Assembly: GCA_050084985.1 (NCBI GenBank) | Contig: JBITNC010000001.1 | Span: 105,462,001-105,526,000 of the forward strand | DNA length: 64,000 nt | Source of the DNA: Nageia nagi | Lineage: Eukaryota; Pinophyta | Direction of reading: 5' to 3' | Shown here: positions 48,375 through 60,868 of the stretch, piece after piece | Position numbering within the stretch: position 1 is the stretch's first letter | Layout of the letters: each line of letters opens with the position of its first letter | Made by a program: the position numbers and the translations under genes | The notes under the pieces: generated by a model | What the model was told of the DNA's origin: nothing | Database searches by the model: none | The model's input: only the letters and a program-made list of their open reading frames with translations

Positions 48375-48843
48375 TGAAGACTTTGAAGATGCTAAAGTAA
48401 CTTGAAACATTGATATTCCCTAAAATTTGAGCTTACTATTATATTTTCTACTCTATGTCTAAGAACTAGTGTCCTATAGATTAGTTAGTTCTATGTGTAG
48501 CCAACTAACTAGTTAGTCCTTTAGCTAATTAGCCCATTGGTTGGTTGTGTTTATTGAGTTTTATTAAAAGTGTTGTCTCTTCATTTCTTTCCTTCATTTT
48601 TTGATTTTAGAGAATATGAAATCAACAATCTAGGATTTAAATGACCTATAGAATGTATTTAGGTCTTATTTTAAGGATTTGTAAGTGTTGGAGTGTATTA
48701 TGAATAACCTAATGCAATTTTATCATGTTATGTAAAACTATGAGCATCCATTGATGAATTCATTCTACCTTTGAGTTGCAAAATCATTTTTAGATATGAA
48801 ACACTTGTATGATTCAATTTATTATTTGTATTAAATAACTTTA
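48375..48843 (+). repeat. 3' LTR of copia 3
   Basis: Same length as the 5' copy; starts TGAAGACTTTGAAGATG and ends ATAACTTTA, then TSD AGAGG. Confidence 0.85.
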
Positions 48844-48848
48844 AGAGG

Positions 48849-50358
48849 GATATGGACATTATTATCTTGGATTTGTTGTAGTAATTTTTGAGAACAAACA
48901 TTAACAATTGAACTAGGATCTATCATTGCTCTTTTTATTTCCCATACATGTATCATAGATGTGATATAAAATGCTAAACATTAGGAAATGAGGTCTTTGT
49001 CATGTTTATCATATTTGAAAAATGAAATTGCATCATAATCCTTGATATATTGAAGTTTTTCAAAGAACAAGGTGGAAAAAATATTTATGGAAACTTTTTC
49101 TTTTTTGAAAAACTCAAACAATACTTACCTATATTTTTCAAATGTGCTAATAAGGTCATATAAGCTAATATTAGGAGTAGTTTTCAATTATTATATCATA
49201 CTATAAGCTTTTGGATCAGGTGGGATACTTACTTGTTTGGTAGTGATTGGATTTGTATTGGACCTTATATATTACCTCCTTAAGTTAGCACAAATATCCT
49301 CATTCACTAATATTGTATTCATTTCTTGATCTAGATCTAAAGCATTCTCTTTGATATTTCATACTTTCCTTAACCAATTAGATCCAATATATCTTCCTCA
49401 TAAGCTTTACAACTATAGAGTATCTGCTACTTTGATGATATGTACAATATACATTTGAATTACCCATGTAAATACTATCATCCTATGCTTTTCTTTCCAA
49501 TGTCTTCAATAAGCCCTTTTTAACTAGATCTTGTAGAATAAGCCTTAGTTGAATAGGAAAAGCAAATGTATGATTCCTTATTATAGTAGATCTACTAAGA
49601 GTAGATTTTGTAGCCATATTCACTTTTTTCCCTCTTTTTTTATATATTAATTTTTGTTATCTTTTTTGTATGTGGTATTTGCATACCTAAGTGAATAAAG
49701 CTTAATCAATACTTTTTCTTTTAACAAAACTCATTTAGTCATGATTCCAAAATCTAACTTAGTCTAATCAAGATCATTTTGCTTAGTAACTAGAAGAATA
49801 GAATTAAAAAAATACCATAAATTTATTTTTCATCTAAATGAATGCAAATGGATTGCCATACCTTTTTGAATCTTGTAATGTACTTCTCTAGGGCTTCATT
49901 GCTTCCTTGGTGCAATACATACAATTTTGTAGCTATACTCTATTCTTTGATATTATATTTGTACCAAGTCACAAATACCTTCATAAATGACTAGAATGAG
50001 TCTATAGATATGTTAGGTAGATTATAGAACCATAGGCTAGAGTAACCTTTCAAACTCATGAGGATGACTTTTATCATCAATTTTTCCTCATATCCTAATT
50101 TCAATAAGCATTCCTCCTGAAAGTTGATAATATGTTGTTTTGGATCTTATTCACTACTAAACATCTTGAACTTGAGGGCCTTGATTTCAAGTGGTAGGGG
50201 ATAATTATGGGTGTGGTGAAGACACCATCATAGTATTCATTTTTTATCTATGATCTCTTATCATTATCAAGCTTTGAAATTCTAGTGGCTAAGGTAATGT
50301 TAGAAATTGATTGAGTATTACTAGTAGATGCCTGCAGTTGGGGAGAAAAATGAGCCAT
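48849..50358 (-). pseudogene. gypsy 1 gag and protease N-part
   Basis: Minus strand from an ATG at 50356-50358 (MAHFSPQLQASTSNTQSISN). After a shift: DPKQHIINFQEECLLKLGYE, then LKGYSSLWFYNLP and LHQGSNEALEKYITRFKKVW, the retrotransposon gag core. Further left a relic of the C-YH knuckle (NVYCTYHQ, about 49450) and, at about 48920-48850, DPSSIVNVCSQKLLQQIQ, leading into the protease part beyond copia 3. Several stops and shifts. Confidence 0.85.
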
Positions 50359-50542
50359 TATTTGGGATACTTTTTTAATGATTTACTAGAGATTGTTTTG
50401 CATATCTTATGCCATTTTACATGATGTATATGCCTTATGAATAGGTAAAGCATGATATTGATGTAGCTAGATTTGTTTCAAAAATTTGCAAGATTTCAAA
50501 CAAGAGGAGAAAGACCATTTGAGATAGCAGGTTCATAAAAAA
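50359..50542 (-). other. gypsy 1 leader
   Basis: 184 bp between gag start and 5' LTR. No clear primer-binding site: the minus strand after the LTR reads TTTTTTATGAACCTGCTATC, which I cannot assign to a tRNA. Confidence 0.5.
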
Positions 50543-51166
50543 TGTAGATAGAAAATAATATGCAATGCAATAAATATAAAACTATTTTTCTACATATCAA
50601 ATATTGAAGTAGACATATAAAATATATTATTTATAAAAATAATAAATATGTACCTTTATTAGATATGACAAAATAAACCATACAAAAAACACTCACACAA
50701 TCATAACTTATTTATATGCCTTAACAATGATGTCAACATTCTTAATGTTTGCATGCCATTGAAATTGTAAAACATGCATAATTGAGTACAAAAATTAAAA
50801 GCTAAGGAATGTGACAAAGGATAACAAATCCACAAATAAGTGGTGTTATAAAACATTATTGTTATTTAGATATATTATATGCATGCATTCTCCTATCTGG
50901 TTGATGATGATCTTCTCATAATGAATCATTAGATTTGATATTATTTTATGGCAATGTTTGGATATTCTCTTTGACTTGGTATCATCCCATATTACCTAGT
51001 TAATGATGCCTTTATAGATATTTGACACCACTTACATTATGTAGTGGCCCTTTTAAATTGATCACATAGCCTTGGGTGTATTTCAATCCATTTTTACAAT
51101 AAATTTCTCTTGATGCTATAGAAATAAATTATTTAATAAATGAGAATTTATTTTTAGTCATATACA
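50543..51166 (-). repeat. 5' LTR of gypsy 1
   Basis: Pairs with 22174-22802. Outer flank GAAAA against GAAGA at the other end. Confidence 0.85.
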
Positions 51167-51171
51167 GAAAA

Positions 51172-51639
51172 CATCTAGGTCATGGATTTAAAAATTATTT
51201 AGTAAATATTTAACCCCACCCTTCTTAAATAATTTCCAACAAACTTTATTACCATGAATCTCCACATAATTACTTGGATTTTTATACAAATATTCCCCAT
51301 AACACCTCTTTATCACTCACCATGTAAAAACATAATGAGAATACCCAAAAGTTGATAAGGTTAGAATATTTATCCACTAAATTTAGCACATTGAAAAATG
51401 GGCAACACCAAATTAAGTCTTGTATTATAGGAAGCCTCATCACAAGAGGTACTAATTAGGAAGGAGGGTAATTTAAATAGATAATTACATTTAATTAAAA
51501 TCCCATCCCTCCTAATGTTATCATCCATATGGTGAATTTTAATTGGAAATAATCCTCCTTCCCTTATTGACATTGAATCAAGATAGGGCTTGAAGAGGAG
51601 CTAACTAATTCCAAATCTTTTGTGTGGTCAATACTATTG
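51172..51639. other. spacer, possibly 3' part of the LINE
   Basis: Continues the minus-strand direction of the LINE remnant at 51640-52082 but has no recognisable motif. A 67-codon open stretch at 51370-51573 is not convincing. Confidence 0.3.
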
Positions 51640-52082
51640 TGACATTAAATATTTCCATGACATATTTCCAAACCTCTCCTCAATGTTTCACCTATTTATT
51701 GGCTAATTTATTTGAAAATTTTAGTATTTGTTTCATTCCAAATAGACCAATAAATATGTGGAGAAAGAATAGCCCAATAAGCCTTAGTTTTCCTCTGATT
51801 ACAAGATATCCTTAATTTTTTGATAAAGTTAACTAAGGATTCATGTTTGGCATATTGAAAATGGACCAAATTGATAACTTCATCCCAAAATTTATTGGAA
51901 AAATCATAATGAATTAGTAGATGATCAAAAAATCCTCATTCTTTTTACATAACACACACCAATTGGGAAAAATTATTCCCTTTTTTCCTTAGATTACTAT
52001 TAGCATGAATCCTATTGAGAATGGTTGGCCAAAGAAAATAACAAATTTTGGGGATCATTCCTTTGATCCAAACATTCTTTTA
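51640..52082 (-). pseudogene. LINE (non-LTR) RT C-terminal fragment, zf-RVT region
   Basis: The minus strand reads MIPKICYFLWPTILNRIHAN, then (after a shift) GIIFPNWCVLCKKNEDF, then (after another) DHLLIHYDFSNKFWDEVINL and YWAILSPHIYWSIWNET. This is the zinc-binding segment downstream of plant LINE RT domains (norm P-WC-LC---EE---HLL-HC-F----W). Two frameshifts; the final Cys is Tyr. Confidence 0.75.
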
Positions 52083-54562
52083 CAATCTTGGTAGTGTTAT
52101 ATATGTTATTTTCTATAATATATTACATTGTGGATTATATCAATTTTATTAGAAAATAATATGATTTAATGATCCATACCTTAGATCTATAAATGATTAC
52201 CATCATTCACTTAAATGAAACCAAAATTATTACAAAATTTCTCTTATTGTAATTGGAAATATATAAAATTTTATTTTTTTAATATTAAAAAATCTACTTA
52301 TCTTTTTCAGGTAACAAACTTATATATCTTCATCATTTTTGTTATTTTGAAACACTAAGCATATATGGTGTGAATTGTATGTTTGAAAATGTAAAACTAT
52401 AGTCAAGAAAATATCTTCAATAATGTTAGCTATCCTCCATCCCTTTTACTTGAAAAACTATTGATCTTAAAAAAAAAATTTGACTTACAAGAATATAATA
52501 TAGATCAAAACCAAATGATTCATAGTAAGTGCCTAATAAAAAAATTCTAGTTAATTAAATCAATTAATTATCTCTTAATAGTTCACAACTGATAGGATTA
52601 ATAACTCTACAAAGATCTTATGATGTTCAAATTATCAAATCTTAATAATTCATGCCTTCACAATTTAGACAATTAATTACCATATTTATCCCACAAATCA
52701 CCATATATGAAAACCATATCTCCATCAATTAAATCCCTTCAAAAAAAATAATACATTCCTATTTCTCAACTTTAAATTTCTTTGACAATATGAATCAAAT
52801 CTATCAAGTGTAATTTATATAATTATAATAATAAATTAAAGGTATCTCTAAGAGATCTACAATTGGTGACTTTGCCTATGAATCCTTAGTCAACATCCCA
52901 TTAACTTATCATATGACTTTGCGTATGAATCCTTAGTCAACATCCCATTAACTTCTCATGTTACTCCTTTTAAGCTTGAAATGTAAAACTATACGTATTA
53001 TAAGGGAAGTAATATCCAACCATTTATATAATTATTTTAATAAGAACTTTAATATTATGCTATCATAAATAAAAATTCATATATGTACCAATTGAGAATA
53101 TATACAATGATTAATCTTTTGTATAATCATATTTCACATTAAATAAATACATAATACCTTCTTATATATATATAATTATTATCATATTCAATTTATTTGA
53201 AATGTAGATATAACATTGTTACTTATATGGATTTTAATTTTATTATCATCCTATATAAGATATGATCCCTCTTATATGAAGTAGAAATCTTTAAGTAGAT
53301 GATGTGATAATTAGAGTAGTTATCTTAGGACTAAAAAAATTGATCTTTGGTCTATATTAAATACTTGGATATTACATTTTATTTCTTAACACTAATATGT
53401 ATGATAATATGAATATTATAGGTGAAACTATACCCTAAAGTAGACTTGCTCTCTCATCCTTATCACCACCATAATCCAAATTCAAAATGCCATATCTCCC
53501 ATAGAAAATTATCATATCAAATATTCCTGTCATATAACTCAAAATATTTTTTATTTTAATTTATTGGTATTTCCATTACGACACCCAAAAAAAGGTTTTT
53601 GTTGTGGTCAAAAGATAATAATTTTTAATAGTAGTGTAGAACAACTCTCATAAAAAAATTACCTTAAAAATAGATGATAAAAAATTACCCAACTAGACCT
53701 AAGATGGTGGTTTGAAACCACACTTAAAAAGTGAATGTTAGATTCATGTAGATGTAGGAGGGAAGATCAAAAGGGATGTGTGAAATAAAAACTTTGTAGA
53801 GATAAACTAATACGTAATTACTAGTTTCTCACTATGATAGAAAATAATTTGTTCTTTCTTTTCCTCCCTAACATCTTACAAAAAATATCCTACTACTTTC
53901 ATCATCAGATATAATTTCTTTGATTATTTGTAAATTTCATGTATTTTTGGATATGATCTATGTCACACAAAAAATTATGGATCTATTTATTAACCATAAT
54001 CCAACTACATCTAGGTAGGTTTAATATTTTTTTATCTTACATCATTTATCCTAAGTTTTTTATTTGATTCCACTTACCATTCATCATAAATGTTTGAGAG
54101 AACATAAGGTACATAATTTTGGGGTTCTAATTCTAAAATGTGTTGTAATATAAATTTTGTTGAATTTAGATTATAAAAAGACTATAAGTAATAAGAAAAG
54201 AACACAAAAATAAGTACACATTGCAACATTATATTATACTAGCATTCTGTTTATTTTATTTTGATACCCAATATGGCCAATAAGATCAAACATACATGTA
54301 TAATATTCCATTTAGGTCTAATATAACAATAATAATTCATGGATTTGAATTATTGATAATACTCTTTCATTATACATGTGTGGCTACATGCTTGTTCTAT
54401 ACCTAAGGCAATTGATGAGTGAATGGAGTAGTTTATCTGTTGACACTTAAAAGTGGTCACCTTAACATGGTCCCACTTAAGTGTAACATTACATACATGT
54501 TTAATCATAATTTATCATATTTAAATTATATTGTATATTATTATCACATATTTCTCATGTTA
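52083..54562. other. AT-rich noncoding stretch
   Basis: No gene or element is recognised. A 47-bp unit (tgactttgcctatgaatcct-tagtcaacatcccattaac...) is duplicated in tandem at 52867-52960 with few differences. Confidence 0.5.
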
Positions 54563-55644
54563 CACTACTACATTTATCAGACAATGCATCATAAAACTGC
54601 ATTTTGATGTCGTGATGCAATATGCATAATTATTTTGCATGTCTACATCAATCTAGATAAAACTATTTTTTTGACTCATTGGTTGACACATTTAATGATG
54701 CATTTTTTGATATATTTTAGTGTATAAATTAATGCATCAAGTGATACATGGAACAAAAAAAAAGTGCAAATCATGTACATAGATCATGGCATGATCTACT
54801 ATCAATTGTTGATGCATTCCCTTGATCGATGATGGAGTTGTAATGGTGGGTATGATGCTATTGATGAGTAAATAAGGGAGCTTGAACTTTATTAGGTCAT
54901 TATTAGGGATACAAGGCTATATTTTTAGTGATATATGTTTGTAGGAGTTGAAGACAATTTAGAGAACATAGATACTAGTGTGTATATGTATTTTATGGTA
55001 AGAAAAATGTGCATTGCATGCTTCAACCACCCATGAATTTTTTTAGAGGAGGCTCTTAAATTTTGGTGTATTCCCATGAATTTTTTGATTGTATGCTCAT
55101 GGAATATGATAATTTTGGGTTAATAAAGGAACAACTTTCCTCGATAAACATTGAAACTATTTCACTAAATGCAATAAACACCAGAAGTAGTCCAACCAAA
55201 TGAATTCACCTTTCCCAACATCCTCAAACCATGCACCGAACTAAGAGATTTGTAAGAAGGTTTATACAAACATCAAGGAATCTTTAAAATATTTTTTTAT
55301 AAAATTTTATGGTTGTGAGTACCATGTTAGACATATATGCGAAATATGGAAGTGTAGAAAAGATAAATGAATTATTTGACAAGATGCAAACCCTCATCCC
55401 TATCATGTTGACACATTATTTTATGCATACATGAAGTAAAAGCATCATGTATATCATTAATTATTTGATGCTCATAACTCCATATGTGACACATTGAATG
55501 ATGCACTACCTAATGTAATAAATGACACTTTATTTGATAGTACCCTTAGCATCAATTTATACATCAAGATTTCTATGATTTTTTGAAAAAAAAGACTATG
55601 GATTGATGCATTTTATGACTTAAAATCACTAAAATGTAGTAGTG
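54563..55644. mobile_element. non-autonomous CACTA transposon carrying a PPR fragment
   Basis: Terminal inverted repeat CACTACTACATTT at 54563-54575, perfectly inverted at 55632-55644. Flanking trinucleotides are TTA (54560-54562) and TTG (55645-55647), a near match to the 3-bp TSD of CACTA elements. Both subterminal zones (about 54578-54830 and 55440-55610) repeat the motif TGATGCA/TGCATCA, five or six times on the left and about five on the right, as expected for En/Spm-type transposase-binding arrays. No transposase gene. The middle holds a PPR pseudogene. Confidence 0.8.
55151..55405 (+). pseudogene. PPR-gene fragment inside the CACTA element
   Basis: PPR proteins bind organelle RNA. The first frame (55151-55260) reads LKLFH-stop-MQ-stop-T, then VVQPNEFTFPNILKPCTELR, the plant long-type PPR pattern; the stops stand where Gln is usual. 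A frameshift later, from 55309, it reads VVSTMLDIYAKYGSVEKINE followed by LFDKMQ, the next repeat (norm MYAKCG-IEKA-ELFDKMP). Roughly two to three repeats in all. Both ends lie well inside the transposon. Confidence 0.8.
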
Positions 55645-56459
55645 TTGTGTTCTTATTTCTATGTTAGGTACATTGATATGACTTCAACCTTCATACTAAG
55701 GATCAAATAGTGATATCATGCTTGATATAAATGGCAGTAACTCTAACCTTGGGAAAGCATATCAAGATTACATCTCAATAGCTAGTACCATACACTTGGG
55801 TATTTTTAATATCATCTATTAATACTAAAATCTTGTTATCACTCAAGATAATATCTATCATCCATATTTGTGAACATATGCTTGGTTTGAATTATCATCA
55901 TATATGTTATTATTGATTCTTGTAGGTAGAACTCATTCTATCAAAATGCTAGTGCTCACACTAAAGTGCACATCTACCCTGAGTTCTTTGAACCTCACCC
56001 ATGTTGGGATTATTTCTATAGTTGGCCATGGGGTTCTCATAGCAAGGTCACTTCTCTTTGAAAAGTTCATCCTACATATTTTAAGCCATGACATAGGTAA
56101 GAACACAAATGTATTTATCCTACACTTGATTTCTTTCTCTTTAATGCATGCATTCATTTTACATCTTGACATCAATGTAATTTGTAGTTCTATTATTGCA
56201 TTGTTATATTGCTATATTTTCCATTTTCCCTTAATTCATCTATATTTATTTGAGTTAAATAGCTTAGGTAATACATAATTAAATATTTATGCACATTTAA
56301 TTCATTTAGGCCAAAACTATAGGTGTACCAAAACACATATCAACATATTGGTGCTCACCTTTTATAATATTTTTTCTCTCTTAATTAGGGTTAGAATATA
56401 AAGTGCTCTTGAAATTACCTATGTTTTTACATCAAGAACCCTAGAGTTCTTGGTTGCAT
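55645..56459. other. spacer with an exon-like stretch
   Basis: Mostly noncoding. From 55926 to 56096, between TTGTAG and GTAAGA, one plus frame reads Trp/Pro-rich coding-like sequence (KVHIYPEFFEPHPCWDYFYS, then WPWGSHSKVTS) with late stops. A longer plus frame (55904-56278) in another phase is hydrophobic and probably spurious. The 5' LTR of gypsy 2 might lie here but was not identified. Confidence 0.35.
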
Positions 56460-57791
56460 TTGATCAATGATTATATGAGTATGATAGAAATGGATAATAT
56501 AACTCTTGAAGTGTTTACCAAATTAATAGAAACACCCAAGTTTCAAGCTCTGATCATAAAGATATCTACACCCATAGATCAAATCATCAATCAAACTAAC
56601 ATGGATGTTGCAATTAGTACCAACATTAACAGTATCACAAAGATGAAAAATATGAATCAAATTTAGGTACCTTCACAAATGAAGAGTTCAAATAACTTGT
56701 GTCCTAGGTTGCAAAGCTTGGGAGCAAATTTATATTTGGTATATATTAGATAGAGAATAAGGGTAACCCATTTAGCATGGAGATTTGTAATACACTCATT
56801 GGTATAGATAAGGATCCTATATTCAAAAAGTTTAATGGTGAGACCCATGTATCACACATATTCAAGGTTTTGAGTATATTATGGAACTTAAATGTGGTTT
56901 TAATGATATTTTGAAGTAAAATATTTCCCTATGAGTTTAACCAGTGAAGCTTGCAAGTGGTTTCATAGTTTAGAGCTAGGTTATATTTCATCATATCAAG
57001 ATTTGAAGGATCAATATAAGGCTAATTTTAGATGCAATGTAAAAAACCTAATTGATTTAACATATTTGATTCATTTAAAGCAAGAATAAATCGAAAGGTT
57101 GGATAATTTTTCTACTAGATTCATGAAGCTTTAGAGGTCAATTGAACAAAAGGTGGAAGAAAATTTCATTGCAAAGGTATTCCTTGATAATTAATCCTAT
57201 TCTTGGTGAAAAATGAATTGAGAATGTTAATGATTCATTTATGCACATGGTTTATTTGTTTTTTGAAAAAGAGGAATTTCTATTGAGGTTTAATTTACTC
57301 AAGTACACATCCTCTTATTCAAACAAAGATAGTGGTAGGAAACCTTATAATAAAAAGGATGATACTTCTTTCAATGTAGTTGAACCATCTAATCAAGACA
57401 AACTCAAATATAGAAAATTAGCCAAATATTTATATCCATTATTGGTAAATCCTAATCAAATGTTTAAGGAATATTTAGAAAAAGATCTAATCAAATGGAT
57501 CCAAAAAAAAGAATACAGACCTAATGATGAAAAGCTTATTTGGTATAGGGATAATCAATTTTGAAAATATCATCAAGTTAAAGGGCATAATACAATAGAT
57601 TATTATGTTATGAGGAAGAAATTAAAGCATTTATTAGATAGTGGTATAGTCTCATATGAAAATGATGTGCTTAAATTCAAATCTCAAGATTTATCCTTAA
57701 TCAATATGGTGAATATGATTTCGTATGATGATAATGACGAACCTATTGAGTTTGATGATAAATTCAGTGCAAAAGCAAAATCAAATACATG
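56460..57791 (+). pseudogene. gypsy 2 gag
   Basis: Pieces in changing frames: MEICNTLIGIDKDPIFKKFN, SYQDLKDQYKANFRCNVKN, LDNFSTRFMKL-stop-RSIEQK (gag core, about 56760-57190), then an open stretch from 57241 ending in KYHQVKGHNTIDYYVMRKKL, the knuckle-like C-YH---GH----C region with both Cys lost. The last part carries an acidic segment (DDNDEPIEFDD). Confidence 0.75.
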
Positions 57792-57839
57792 ATTAGCTTT
57801 AGAATAAACATGTAATACAACAACAAGATCAAAGAAATG

Positions 57840-58424
57840 TATTCATAACTCAACTTTTGCTATAAAAGAGGTACCTTCTAAATATTCTCTTAAGGAAAAT
57901 AATAAAGGTAAATGTAAAAAGAATATTATGTAAAATATGAAGAATACAAATGCTAAAATCATTTTACTTGAATTATTTGAAATATCTAAAGAGCATAGAA
58001 TGACATTGTTTGAACTCTTTAGTGGCATTGATGTTGAAATTGATATTTATACTAGCTCATTGGTAGGAATGATTGGTTGTTTCAAGAATGCTATAAAATT
58101 TACTAAAGATGGTATTCCTAGTGATTCAAGAAGTTTTGTGACAAGTTGATGCCTAAATTTATTTGAAAGAAGTATAAGATAATAGGTTATTATAGTGATA
58201 GAAAATCATGTGCCAAAAATATCATGTTACCTATTAAGTTTGGACCAAAGATAGTAAAAGGTATGACACATGTCCTAGAAAAAAATCTTCCTTATGATAC
58301 TATTCTTGGGATACCATTGATACATCCAATGAGGTGCATGGCATCTACATTACATACATTGATTAAATTTAACCATGATGGAAAGCAATATGTGGTTGAA
58401 GTAGTGGAAGAAATACAAACATGA
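57840..58424 (+). pseudogene. gypsy 2 protease
   Basis: The open stretch 58224-58424 reads LPIKFGPKIVKGMTHVLEKN, then LPYDTILGIPLIHPMRCMAS, the C-terminal part of a gypsy aspartic protease (norm ILG-PWIH). Upstream, around 57937-58149, coding-like sequence continues in a different frame; no DTG motif is visible. Confidence 0.7.
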
Positions 58425-59599
58425 TTACACAAGTTAGGAACACCATAGTTCCATATAGAACTATTGAAATCCATGAGGTCAATGATGAAGATAGTGAGGA
58501 AGATGAAGAAGAAAATAGTGATACCATGCAATTATACAAAAAAATAGGTGTGGAAACATTTTACATTAGCTATAATGTTGTTGAAAATGACATCAAACAT
58601 TTTGGTAGAAGGAATAAATTAAAGAATGACCAACATCCATGTCAACCTCAACACCCATGCTTCTCTCAATGCTGCAAATGTAGCTAAGATTAGTATGAGT
58701 TAGAAGAATATGATGTCAAGATGACATTATACAATATGAAAATCTCAAAATCTAAATTAAATTATAACATAGAGAATAAAAATATGGAAACCTATGTTAA
58801 TGTCAATAATAAGAAAAGAAAAATGAGATATCATGCACTATTGAAACCTCAATACATGGAATCTTTAAGGTACAAGGGTAAAGGAATTAGAAGGAATGAA
58901 TAGGAAATTGAAGAGTTGATTGCAAAAATATTTGAATCAAATGAAGGAAAGAGTGGTATAAGATCAAATATGACAAATAAAATGAATTTGGTCTCATATA
59001 ATAATGATATAGAATTAAAAATAACATTAGACATGAAGTCAATCAATATGGTTGAGCTAGCACTAGCAAACAAGGTTAAATATACCAAGAAGGTCTATGC
59101 CCATGCTAGCCCCAACACCTATGTTATCATAAATGCTCATGCTAAGCTCAATTCTCATGCTATAGAACCAAAAACCAATTCCTCTTATCCCATGCTTAAT
59201 AAGATAGTTTTTAGGTTTACTAATGTATTTGAAATGGATGATGCATTTATGCACACGTTGGGGGAAAGATCAGAGTTCAAACCATTCCATACCAAGAGGA
59301 AAGGTAAGGTCATTTATCATTCTAATTATTACTTTGGAGAGTATGTGGAGTACATAGTAGGTTCTTTCCTACTACACTAGCATACCTTATTCTTTCATTA
59401 TATAGGAGTAGGATATGTAGGTAGGGATGTGTGTGTTTGTGTGACATTCTTTCTCTTATGACATAATAGGATTAGGGACATTTCCTAACCTTTATTATAT
59501 TGGTGATGAGATACCATGGGTGAATGAGAATGTTGTTGATATAAACATTGGTACACATGAGGTACCTCATATTGTTTAGATTTGAATAGGAATCATTGG
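58425..59599 (+). pseudogene. gypsy 2 protease-RT linker with an Asn/His/Ala motif
   Basis: Acidic then Lys/Asn-rich coding-like stretches (58421-58687, 58721-58903, 58916-59380). A motif of the type LN-HA appears: VNLNTHASLNAANVA near 58630-58680 and YAHASPNTY, NAHAKLNSHA near 59096-59160. I do not know a function for it. Confidence 0.5.
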
Positions 59600-60868
59600 G
59601 GAAGATAAATAAGTATATCAATAGTTGTTAAAAACTTCAAGGACATGTTTTATTGGGAATTAAATTATATGAAAATATTAGATACATAATTTTTTACTCA
59701 TAATTTGGTGGTATAAGAATATGCCAAGCATGTATAATTGAAAAGAATACCAATGCACCCAAAGTATTCTTTGCTAGTCAAGAAACAAATTGATAAGTAT
59801 CTTAAGGAAAGATTCATTGAAACCATTTATTACTCACCTTATTTAGCTAAAATTGTTTCAAATTTGAATCCAAATGGATAAATTAGATGTAACACATATT
59901 TTAGATACTTAAACAAGGCTTACCCAAAGGGTACTTTTCCTTTTCCACACATTGATACAATTATAAATACAATAGCAAGACATGAGTTGTTATCTTTCAT
60001 GGATGGTTTCTTAGGATATAATTAGATTAAAATAAACTAATAATATCAACATAATAAAACATTCACCATACCTTGGAGAACATTTTATTGGGTATTTATT
60101 CCCTTTGGCCTTAGAAATGCATAGGTAACATACCAAAGAGAAATGGTAACTATGTTTCATGATCTCATTTATAAATTACTTGAAGTATATGTTGATAATA
60201 TTATTGCTAAATAAAATAAGAAAGAAAATCATTTAGAGGAATTAATTCATTTTTGAAATAATGAGATAGTTTAACTTGAAGGTAAATCTTAAGAAGTGTG
60301 TATTTGGGGTATCTAGTGGAAAGTTGCTCAATTATATTCTATCTAGAAGAGGCATAGAGATAGACCTTAAAATGTTTAAGGCCATAATGGACATGCCTTG
60401 ACAAAAAAAATTAGATAACTAAGAATTAAATGAGGAAATTTACAGGTAGTCAAAAGATTCATGGCTCAATTAACTGATAGAGTTGATCCATTCTCTAACT
60501 TGCTTAAGAAGGGAAACAAGTTCATATGGATCAAGAAGTGTCAAAAAGCATTTAAGGATATCAAAAATATAATTGCTTAATCCTCTTATTTTATAGGTAG
60601 TTGATAATAATAAATCTTTGTATTTGTATATCTTAGCTATAAGCAATGCTATTGGGATAGTCCTTGTACAAATTGATAAGGAAAATAGGGAGAGGATTGT
60701 GTACTATTTATCTAACACACTACAAAATGAAGAAGTCAATTACACACTAATTGAGAAGTTGTGTTATGTAATATTCTACACAACATAGAAATTGAGCACT
60801 ACATGATCACCAACACTACTTTCATTGTAGCTCAAGATGATCCATTAAGGTACTTGTTATCAAAGCCA
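59600..60868 (+). pseudogene. gypsy 2 reverse transcriptase and RNase H
   Basis: RT relics: KKQIDKYLKERFIET, RYLNKAYPKGTFPFPHID, LLSFMDGFLGYN, FIPFGLRNA, and at the active site (60187-60201) YVDNI in place of YVDDI (GAT to AAT). RNase H: RVDPFSNLLKKGNKFIW, AISNAIGIVLVQ and IVYYLSNTLQNEEVNYT. Numerous stops. Confidence 0.8.

Larger units (their letters stand above)
43746..48843 (+). mobile_element. copia 3: Ty1/copia element of a different lineage
   Basis: LTRs 43746-44214 and 48375-48843, both 469 bp, clearly diverged, flanked by TSD AGAGG (43741-43745, 48844-48848). Compact (5.1 kb), with a short leader, unlike copia 1 and 2. It interrupts the gypsy 1 protease on the opposite strand. All genes are broken though the RT active site is intact. 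Confidence 0.93.
22174..51166 (-). mobile_element. gypsy 1: minus-strand Ty3/gypsy element, split by three copia insertions
   Basis: LTRs 22174-22802 and 50543-51166 (TGTAGA...TCTACA-type ends, about 20% diverged in the part compared) bracket it; flanks are GAAGA (22169-22173) and GAAAA (51167-51171), a probable decayed TSD. Removing copia 1, 2 and 3 with one TSD copy each leaves about 6.15 kb in the order gag, protease, RT, integrase C-terminus, 3' noncoding DNA, PPT. The frame is continuous across the copia 1 site (R-K-E-D-L-K-S-F-N-T-M-H-L), which proves the nesting. The protease tail (RRSWLHDMYVIPST) and N-terminal RT resemble Tat-type non-chromovirus gypsies. A deletion has removed the RT active site, RNase H and the integrase core. 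Confidence 0.9.

Noticed and set aside
22174-51166. Endogenous pararetrovirus or envelope-bearing retrovirus
   Set aside because: Domain orders match Ty1/copia and Ty3/gypsy with LTRs and TSDs; no movement protein, coat protein or envelope motif was seen.
55645-56460. 5' LTR of gypsy 2
   Set aside because: No repeated partner within the window and no clear PBS.
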